Made by a program: the position numbers and the translations under genes
Part shown: positions 55,493 to 64,000 of the stretch, in pieces
Position numbering within the stretch: the first letter of the stretch is position 1
Layout: each line of letters opens with the position of its first letter
The notes under the pieces: generated by a model
What the model was told of the DNA's origin: nothing
Seen by the model: only the letters and a program-made list of their open reading frames with translations
Databases searched by the model: none
Source: Aedes albopictus
Lineage: Eukaryota > Arthropoda > Insecta > Diptera > Culicidae
DNA length: 64,000 nt
Assembly (NCBI RefSeq): GCF_035046485.1
Contig: NC_085138.1
Span: 293,056,256 to 293,120,255, forward strand
Reading direction: 5' to 3'

Positions 55493-56330
55493 CTTTATGG
55501 CATTCTTGCAGAAATTCTAAATGGAATCAATTTTAATATCACTCGTAAGATTCCTTGCGTATTGAACCTAACTTTTCTTCTGGAATCCTTCCAGGGATTT
55601 TTGTTGTTTCTTCCTGGGAATCATCTTGAAATTACGATCACGATTTGCCAGGAGTATCTTCCGAGATTTCTAGAGATAGAGAATTTCTGGAGATGGAGAA
55701 TTGCCAGGATTTCTTCCCAAGAATGCTCCGGAATTTACAAAAAAAAAAATGAAATAAAATAAAAAACAAAAACTATACCAATAATATCTTTTCTGAATTC
55801 TTTGTAAGATACTTCTAGGAGTTTCTTCTAGAGTTTCTTCTACTTTCTGGCAAGATTTCGTCGTAGTTTATTCCTTGGGTTATCCTGGAGTGTCTCTTGG
55901 GATATCTCCAGAGTTTTATCCTGTTTATTTGATGTAAAAAAAGATGACTACTTCCAAAAGACATCCTAGGAGGGTCTCAAAAGTCGGCTCCAAGGTAAAT
56001 TTTTATACTTACCTTGGTCGGCTCTACCATTAAAGAGAAATCCAGGAAAAACCTCTGATAGAAATCATATTAACTCTGAGTGAAAGTTTAGCTGAAAGCT
56101 CCTGTAAAAGCACGGAAAGGATTTTCAGGAGAAATCTTGGAAAAACCTATGAATAAAATCTTGAAAAGCTCGGGAAGAAATCCCTGAAACTTATTGGAGA
56201 AACTGTTAAATTCTAAAGGATAACCTGGAGAATGATATAAATTCTGGGAGAACTACTGAAAGAAACCTCGAGAAATTGTTAAAATGAATCTTGGAAAATC
56301 CGGAAAAAACATTGAAGAAATTCCACGTTT
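55493..56330. repeat. Degenerate GGAATTCCT-type repeat block
   Basis: Irregular units such as TTCTTCTGGAATCCTTCC, GGAGAAATC and CTGAAAGAAACC. The orientation of the units changes midway (about 56000). Confidence 0.7.
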
Positions 56331-56835
56331 GAAAGACAAGGAAAACCTATGAGAAAAGTTTCGTAATGAACGTCAAAAGGAATTATTGTTATAATTTTAA
56401 ATCGATTCTGGATGGATTTCCATACACATCGCTGAATAAATACTAAAAAACAATCAAAATATAAAAAAAAAACAAAAAATGCACCATTTCTTTCGTTTCC
56501 ATTACGCTGTACATAGTATGTTCGAATGTAGTATATAGTATAAGATGGATGTAGCCTGGGTACGTTATCATCCATTAGGTACTCTCATAGATTTTGAAAA
56601 AAAAATTAAGAAAGAAACTGAAAGAATGAATAAAAGTAGAATGAAAGAGGTAATTTTTAGAAAGCACAAATCAGGTAGCTTTCCCAAGGAAATTTTTGAA
56701 GAAATTCGTTTGCTTTTTAATACGCGGATACCTTTAATGCTTCCAGTAAGCTGTTCATTCTTTGTAAGAAGCACGACACTGAAAAGCCCAATGGCAAAGC
56801 CAGAAAGGATGCGACTAAATGCTTGATGACGCTTG
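56331..56835. other. AT-rich DNA
   Basis: A 93-codon plus-strand frame (56545-56826) is low-complexity and unrecognised. I do not call it a gene. Confidence 0.4.
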
Positions 56836-57388
56836 TGGTCTCCAGTTAGCTTGATGGTTAAGGCTCCTCCTCTCCTCTTCTTGGCGTAACGTCTTCACTG
56901 GGACAAAGCCTGCTTCTCAGCTTAGTGTTCAATGAGCACTTCCACAGTTTTTAACTGAGAGCTTCCTCTGCCAATGACCATTTTGCATGTGTATATCGTG
57001 TGGCAGGCACGAAGATACTCTATACCCAAGGAAGTCAAGGAAATTTCCTTTTACGAAAAGATCCTGGACCGACCGGGAATCGAACCCGTCACCCTCAGTA
57101 TGGTCATGCTGAATACCCGTGCGTTTACCGCCTCGGCTATATGGTTAAGGCTATAGATCGCCAATCCGGAGACGGCGGGTTTGATTCCCGTTCCGGTCGG
57201 AGAATTTTTTTTTTTCGACTCCCTGGGCATAATGTATCATTGTTCTTGCCGACAATGTACAAATTCATGCAATGGCAGGCAAAGAAAGCCCTTCAATCAT
57301 TAACTGTGGAAGTGCTCTAGGAATACTAAGTTGGAGAGAGGCGGGCCAAGTTCCAATGCGAACGTCGAGTCATATAGAAGAAGAAGAC
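56836..57388 (+). mobile_element. tRNA-derived SINE (outer), interrupted
   Basis: The head (TCTCCAGTTAGCTTGATGGT) is cut by the inner SINE and resumes at 57141 with a duplicated ATGGTTAAGGCT. Box B GGTTTGATTCC is at 57178-57188. The body ends in AGAAGAAGAAGA. Confidence 0.85.
56866..57140 (-). mobile_element. tRNA-derived SINE (inner, Feilai-like)
   Basis: Minus strand: TATAGCCGAGGCGGTAAACG head, box B GGTTCGATTCC (57086-57076), body with AAGCTGAGAAGCAGGC, end GCCAAGAAGAGGAG. Flanked by a 12-bp duplication ATGGTTAAGGCT (56854-56865, 57141-57152). Confidence 0.88.
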
Positions 57389-58805
57389 CCTTGCTGCACA
57401 ACCACAAGGCCACAGAAAAAAAAATCAAAGGAATTGCAAGTAGATGTTCAGGAATAGTTTCACGTTACTGCTAATGAATTTTATGATAATTTCCACCAAT
57501 TAATCATATTCTGGAGAAGCTTGCGTGTAAATCAATGGGTTACCACTGTATGATCACTTTTGCACATTTTGAATGCCTTGTCACGCCTGGAACTGTGAAC
57601 AAAAATATTGGGTACTTCGTTTAGGCAAAATTTAACATATTGTGACAAACATTGAACCCAATCCATCAATCAATCCATAGTTACAGCATCTCAAAGTTAA
57701 CCATTTGTTTGTACCTATGTGGAAATCTATTGGAAGGTGGTGTATTCTAAAGCATTTGCAACGAAGTTCTCAATCTAGCTTCTAGAAAATTTGTAAGTGG
57801 AACTTGTCTTTCATGTAGAATTTCGTTAATGAATTATAGGTGAAATTCATTGAACACATTTTAGAAAAAAAATTGGTAAATTCAATAGTTAGGATGATTT
57901 TTTAACCATTTTTTTTCGAGGAACTCATGCAGTCAGAACTATTGCGATTATAGATGAATTTAGTTTATTAATTGCGCCAAAATGGTTTCAGAATTTTGAA
58001 AAACAACACAAATTTTTTTCGGATTGCTGAAGGATTTTTCTAAAGACGACCCTAGAGCAAGAATTTTTAGAAAAGACTGGTGTAATTACCAATGTAATGG
58101 TTCTTTTTTAAAGAGTTCTGCTGGAGCTGCTGCCAGATTGTTTTAAAAGTTTCTAACGGAATCATGGAAGATCTTCTTTGCTCTGTAGACCTTATTCTCA
58201 AACTAGAAATTATTTCTGGTAAAATTTCCAAATTACCATTACCAAGAGGAAACCAAGTAAGTTAGATGACAATAAGATTTTCAAGGCATGTTATCAAGAA
58301 ATCCATTAGCTACATGGCACTTCAACCCAATTTGCTCAAAGTTACAATAAACAGGAGTTTTATCACAATTTATCGTTAAAAGTGTGCAGTCAGAGTAGAC
58401 CAAATGCTTGATGTCAAGGGGATTGACAAAAAATATGATTTGGTTGTAAGCCAATACCTTAACAAAATAATTCATCATGAATCAGTTATATTTTTCCGAA
58501 TCGAATGACTCCTCAACGCATTTTCTAATGATTTCAGATCATGTTAACACGTGAAAATCCACTTTATTCTGCTAACTATCTCGTTTTACAGATCATAGTG
58601 TTGAAGCATATTGCGGCATTTTGCATGCAGACAGAGTGGACCACGAGTGTCTTAGAAAAGTAGGCAAGTAGAAATTACCTATTTTTCGTTGTCCTATCTA
58701 TATCAGAATATGTTTGTTTTTAAATTGTTGGCCATCTTATTGAATTGTACCAATGTTAACGGCCATTGGAAGAGCTTATTTTTACCAGTAATTTAAGAAT
58801 TGTCT
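57389..58805. other. AT-rich DNA without recognised features
   Basis: No frame over 65 codons and no visible repeat. Confidence 0.5.
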
Positions 58806-59600
58806 GAAGGAACCGCTAAAAAAAATCCTGGAGCAACCGCTGGATGAATTCCTGAAGAAATATCTGTAGTAATTCCCCAGACAACCAGTAATTCCTGGAG
58901 GAATCCTTAGAGCAATTCCTGAAAAAGTCCGCAGAAGAATTCCAGAAGGAATCTCCTAAATCATTTCTGGACGAATCTCCGGAGGAATTCCAGAAGTATT
59001 CTCCAGTGGAATTTCCAAAGGAATTACTGGAAGAGTTCCTGGAGGAATCATTGGAAAAATTCCTGGGAAAAATCATGCAGAAATACCTACTGGAGTTTCT
59101 GAATAATCTCAGAAGGAATTCCTGACAAAATGTAAGGTTAAATCTTTGGAGAAATTTGTGCAGGAGCTCATGAAGGAATTCCTGGCAGAATTCTTAAAGG
59201 ACCCCTAGGATGAATCTCAGAAGGAATATCCGAGGAAATTCCTGAACGAATCGCTAAAGAAATTCTAGAAGCATCGCAGGAGGAATTCCTGATGCAATAC
59301 TAGAAGGAATTTTTGAAGGAATCTTTGGAAGAGTTCCAGAAGAGAAACCATAAGCTTCTAAAGGATTGTTCAGAAAAAAATGTAAAGGATTTTTTTGGAA
59401 AAAAATTAAAATGTTTTCTGGCAGATTTTTTGAAAGAATTTCTGGCACAAATATTTATAAAAAAAAGAACACTCCAGGGATGTCGTCACCGGAGGAACCT
59501 TCAAGGATATCCCTGGAGAAGGTTCTCTGCTTAGAAGTTTCTTAGAGGAATCTATGATAAAATCACTGTAGGAAGCTATGGGGAAATACCTGGAGAAATA
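58806..59600. repeat. Degenerate GGAATTCCTGGA repeat block
   Basis: The clearest example of the family here: GGAATTCCAGAAG, GGAATTCCTG and GAGGAATC recur about every 12-30 bases. Frames of 73-86 codons on both strands are by-products (Ser/Asn-rich or Leu/Lys-rich low-complexity peptides). Confidence 0.9.
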
Positions 59601-59794
59601 TTTTGATTTATCTCCGGAATCTGTTCCGGATATTAAACTATCCATTAATTTGCCAGTTCATAGCATGTTGTTTAGGCTTATCATGAAATTTAGCCATCCA
59701 TTCACAATTGTGCTTGAACGCTTTCTGGTTTCTTATGGAACCGTTTTCGGACCCCCTTGTGGCCATAATTGCCCAACCACAGATATGGTGCCAT

Positions 59795-60797
59795 CCCAAG
59801 TAACATTTTAAGTTTTGTTCGGCTCTGTAGAGATTTTCATGGCCAATTTAATTAAACTTGCAATAAAACTGATTAATACATCAAAACCTCTTGATAACCT
59901 CTTTAAGAGCATCATCCGGCTAAGTGGACCACTCTCGGAGAGATTTTGCAAACCGTATTAAGAGTAGCAATAAAACCTAGCTGAAAAAAATCCATACTCG
60001 AAAACAGGTTGTGATGAATGTTGTTGTTTTTTTTTCATCAAAAATTATGACAGCTCAAGAAACAGAGAAGCTTTCATCAATGGCACGTCAAGTTTTGGAA
60101 GAGATATTATTCGCAAGTAGAAAGCGATAATTTAAAAGTAATAATTTTGTAGTTATATTGTTTTTAGGCTTATGCAGATTCAATTTTACCGTGAATATTG
60201 GGGTTGCAGAAACATAAAATTAATGCGTTTCGAAAATGGTCAATATTATCAACTTGGAATGAAATAAATCAATTGGTCAATTTGGTAAAACTATCTCGAA
60301 TTACAAGAAAACGCATCTAAGAGAGTTAATTTATGTGAGCATGCTATGGAAATGACGGCAAACTATCAATTCGCTGCTAATTTGAGCAAAATTAACTATT
60401 TCCAAATCACGTATCTGATTCTTCAGTGTGGCGACGCCCATAATTAGCGAACATAAAACGAAAACAAGTTTACTTTTATGATTACCGTAATAAACCTAGC
60501 AGTTCCATAGTTTCTGCTTTTTCACCAACAGATGTCGCTACTAATCGAACGGATCGCCATCTGTTGAGAGTTTGAACAGTTTTATTGTGGTAATAATGGA
60601 TGCCAGAAGCATTACATATAGGAGAGTATTGTTTACTCTTAAAATCTGGCTTTATGGATGTCTTCAAGTATACTATAAAACATTTCATCACTGGTTTTCA
60701 TAAAAGTAGTCATAAAACTGTGAGTTTTAATTATTGCTGTAATGAAACCCAAATAAAGATCAATCAAAACCAATCAGCAATGGAATTGTTACTTGGG
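59795..60797. mobile_element. 1003-bp TIR element, CCCAAGTAAC ends
   Basis: CCCAAGTAAC at 59795 and its inverse GTTACTTGGG ending at 60797, with AT on both sides. Only the 10-bp ends pair, and no transposase is visible. Non-autonomous element inferred. Confidence 0.55.
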
Positions 60798-61720
60798 ATA
60801 TTTACATTCAAAAATCCCATATACTTCGTTTAAGGCTGTAAAAACGAAAGCAAGTTTGAGGACTTAAGTAAGTATAGTTTGAGGACTTTTGTTATTTTTG
60901 TTTGGTGGAAAATCAAAACTTTTATATTATTGGCTGATATTTAGGACTGTTTTGTATATTTTAAAATGGTTTTTGGTGTATTCTAAAGCATATTTACATT
61001 TAAAAAAAAATCATTGAAAAATTGAAGTCATTGTTTATTTTGTATTGAATCGCTACAATTAACATATTTTATTTTTTTCCCCAAATCATTCTACCCTAGT
61101 TCAATAGTTTAAGGGCATCGAATACACTCTTAAATTATTTTCCTTAAAATTACACGGTAAATAAAATTTTCTATGAAAAGAAATAAAAATAAAAATATTT
61201 CAACAATAATCATAAAATCTCAAAATGTTTTCATCTAAAAAAATCCATACCTCAAATGGGCTTCCAGGAAAAATATAAAAGTGTGGGGATGTTCAAACAT
61301 AAAAATTAGAAAAATCAAAAACTGAAATTCATGAAATCGAGAATTAAAAAGAATCAACTTCCAAAACATGTTTAAATCGATTTTAGATGACAAAAAATGA
61401 TATTTAGATTAAAAAATCGAAAATTCGGGTTTTAGAAGGTTAAGCATTTTTTGTGTTTACTGACCGGTTTTTTGATACAAGTATTGGTAAAAGATATAGT
61501 TTTCTTGGAGCGTTTATCATAAATCTTTGCAAATTTCAGACCTTGACGTTAGATCTGTTTTCTTTTAAAAATGTTCTCTGATTCCCGCTAAAATCAAGTG
61601 CGTTCTAAAAACTAGATTTTATGGGGTAATCATGCTTTGGACAGGTCTGTTGTACGTGTAATTAACGTTTTCCATTTTATTGGATTGGGATTTTTAGCTC
61701 TCTTCTGACCAGCAAGCTGC
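60798..61720. other. AT-rich DNA without recognised features
   Basis: Nothing supportable. Confidence 0.5.
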
Positions 61721-62960
61721 ATTGGATGGATACTTGTTACTAGGTGAGCACGTTTCATGTAAAAACCAACAAAACACTATTCACTTCATCATCTGCAGCG
61801 GCTATTGTTGTTTTCGTCATCACGGGGACGAAAACAAAACTACCACAATCGTTACACCAAGAAGAAAGCATCCTCCTCACTGGTATTTGTACTCTTCTAC
61901 CAATTCTCCTATCGCCAATCCCCAACGCACTATGCGAAACAGAAACGCGAATAACGCACATAAATCCACCCACGATTTAGTGTCGTCCCTTCACTATCTT
62001 CTTTTCGCATTGTATACCTCGCCATTCGCGACTGTTTTTGACAATCCACCATCCACTTAAGTGTTTTCCTCCTTTAACATTCAACACATTTTATCCTCAT
62101 AGGGTCCGTCCATAAACTACGTACACTCTAAGGAGAGAGGGGAGGTTTTGGCCAACGTTTACGCTCCAAATTTCGAAAATTTGTGGGGGTCTGAGATGGC
62201 CAAAAATGATTCTACGTAGTTTATGGACAGCGCCATCGAAACCGATCTCTAGGTTTCTTCACCGCACCGCCGCCAGTCAGAAGCCTCACAGCTCTCGGTC
62301 GTATTTTACTGCACTAATTACGAAAACTGAAACCGACTGTTTTTTCGGTGACAGACTCGAAAACACTAAAATGAACCGGTCTTCCCACTAGTCACACTAG
62401 GTAGTCGGTGAAAATTTTCAATGTCACTAGAGAATGGAAATTCTTCTGCTTTTCCGACTCCACATCATACACATTCGTACACCCAGCCAGCAGCACACTA
62501 ACAGCGCTCGGTATTAATTTTCACTGCTATAGTTTTCCTCTCTCTCTCCTTCGTTGGTGGAAAACTATCACCCGACCCCACTCTGCAATGGACTTGGATT
62601 CCCATGCATGTGGAAACACACTCTATACGGTTGGTACCTTCTCGTGAAAGAAACAGTCGGAGAATACACGAACGCTCGCGGTCACGCTTCAAACGCAACT
62701 GGTTGGTCTTCTGGTTCGAGGGAACTTCGAAGGATGCAGAAACGCGCGTGGTCGTGCCGCTGTAAGGGAATAAACTCTCACAAAGCGCTGGCTGGTCTCT
62801 CTCTCTCTCTCTGTTCATCACCACCGACGACCACGCTGCCGCCGAATAGCCATTTCCAAAACAATGTTATTGTTTTTGTTTTCCGCGAGATTCTGCCTGC
62901 GGGGGAATGTTAGAGCGATGGTGAAGCACGTGTGAGAATGTTGTTACGCGCGGCGCGAAT
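61721..62960. promoter_or_regulatory. Unique GC-richer block, possible regulatory region
   Basis: CpG and CT-rich, unlike its surroundings. GAGA-type runs occur at 62537-62549 and 62795-62812 (CTCTCTCTCT). Open frames occur on both strands without domains. A MITE sits at 62102-62234. Promoter-like composition is the only basis. Confidence 0.25.
62102..62234. mobile_element. 133-bp MITE
   Basis: GTCCATAAACTACGTA near the left end is inverted as TACGTAGTTTATGGAC near the right end. A common insect MITE type. Confidence 0.85.
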
Positions 62961-63599
62961 TTCTCTGAGTAATTATGCATTTCTTTGGGAGAGCACGTGG
63001 TTTTGATGCATTATTTCATTGAAGAGCGAGTGCTGCATTTGGTGATAACATGGGAACAATGTTGATAAAGCTTCGTTATCAAACCAAGCATTTTTGCGCC
63101 CGAATGACATAAGAGGACCTCATATTTGAATATGGCACTATTTGGGTATTGTAATATACTGCCCATATTCGCATAGGTGACGTAAACGCCACATAGCTCA
63201 AAATCCACTTTTTTAGCTTAACATATCCTACACCATGCATAGCACATGCTCCAATTATTAAAAAAATGTGTTTGTTCTAAAACATGTGAGTATATTGAAA
63301 AGAACGTTTTGACGTAACCACCATGTGGTCGCAATACTGACGTCTGTGTACAAGAAAACTAAAATCTCCCCATAAAACGTGATTGAACATAATTTATTGA
63401 GATAATTTATTGGCATAAACATAATTTATATTTGAGATATCTAATTATTTGATTTCAGATGCCTGAGAATCATTTTCAATATCAACAACTTTCATAGTGA
63501 ATATTATCAATTATGTTTAATACTTATGATGGATGCAATGTAGATACTTAAACATTTATGATGCTTTGACAACAACATGCGAATAATTTAACAAATTGA

Positions 63600-63900
63600 T
63601 ACCTGATAGCCTATAACTCGTAATGGTGAGTCTACGCCGATTGTAGTAATCGTTTCCACTGGTCTTAGTCCTGGATCAATCGCTTCCAATCGCCCTGAGA
63701 TTTTGGAGCCCCTCAGGGCCCCAAAATGCAGTTGAGGAAGACCTAAAAGGCCAACGTGCGCGCCCTACCACGAAGCCAACGGCTCCTTCCTGGTTCTCTG
63801 CTAATATGGTATAAGTTTGTCATTTCTCTGGCGTACGAGCTACGTACCCAGCCCACCGCAGCCTGCCGTGTTTTATCCGCTTCATTATACATCAGTTAAC
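63600..63900 (-). pseudogene. RTE-like LINE C-terminal fragment
   Basis: Minus strand reads MYNEADKTRQAAVGWVRSSY, REPGRSRWLRGRARTLAF and DWKRLIQD-DQWKRLLQSA-THHYEL, the tail of the LINE type at 12310. Stops (at Arg and Leu positions) show decay. Confidence 0.78.
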
Positions 63901-64000
63901 CGATTTTGTCAGCCTGTTTCGGGGACATATTTTCTGTTTTCCTTGAATATCTAAATAGATTTTCAAGCAGTAGTTTAGTGATGAACATGATTGAATTAGT

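Noticed and set aside
62701..62740. Heat-shock element near GAGA runs
   Set aside because: The GAA/TTC triplets do not keep the 5-bp spacing required.

Overview
This is eukaryotic, very probably mosquito (Culicinae, Aedes-like) DNA. It is AT-rich with little coding sequence. It is packed with nested transposable elements of kinds typical of Aedes genomes: BEL/Pao and Ty3/gypsy LTR elements, RNase-H-bearing and RTE-like LINEs, tRNA-derived SINEs ending in AAG repeats, many MITEs, and degenerate arrays of the GGAATTCCTGGA type. I see no confident host protein-coding exon. The window reads as a gene-poor intergenic or intronic stretch. Species assignment is an inference.

Layout. 1-7437: a nearly complete BEL/Pao retrotransposon on the minus strand with a single uninterrupted gag-pol frame and near-identical LTRs. 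7595-12300: a decayed RNase-H-bearing LINE (minus), split by a 984-bp foldback element flanked by TA. 12310-17570: an RTE-like endonuclease relic, then a broken plus-strand gypsy pol that is split by a 1312-bp non-autonomous hAT with a perfect 8-bp target duplication. 17571-25370: degenerate repeats, a 1084-bp TIR element holding a SINE, and long unique AT-rich DNA. 25371-33383: a pair of inverted repeats around a 5.7-kb repeat-bearing element. That element contains a 152-bp tandem array, an array of about 83 bp, and a 2176-bp Transib-like element. 32282-43897: MITEs, a second hAT, and LINE scraps. 43902-51495: a structurally intact, env-bearing gypsy (errantivirus-like) provirus on the minus strand with apparently identical LTRs and a TGTA duplication. 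51500-64000: SINEs (one inserted into another), degenerate repeats, a 1-kb TIR element, two GC-richer unique blocks that may be promoter or first-exon DNA, and an RTE-like LINE tail.

How the parts work together. The only genes that look functional are those of the two LTR retrotransposons. The BEL element makes one polyprotein. The gypsy element has gag, then pol in the -1 frame behind an A_AAT_TTT slippery heptamer, then an env with signal peptide, furin-like site, fusion peptide and membrane anchor. Everything else mobile here is non-autonomous or dead.

The most striking observation is the Transib-like element at 28681-30856. Both ends start with CACAGTG and carry the same ACAAAACCT motif. 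The spacer between them is exactly 12 nt at one end and exactly 23 nt at the other, and the element is flanked by a perfect TAGCG duplication. That is the 12/23 architecture of V(D)J recombination signals, in a mosquito transposon.
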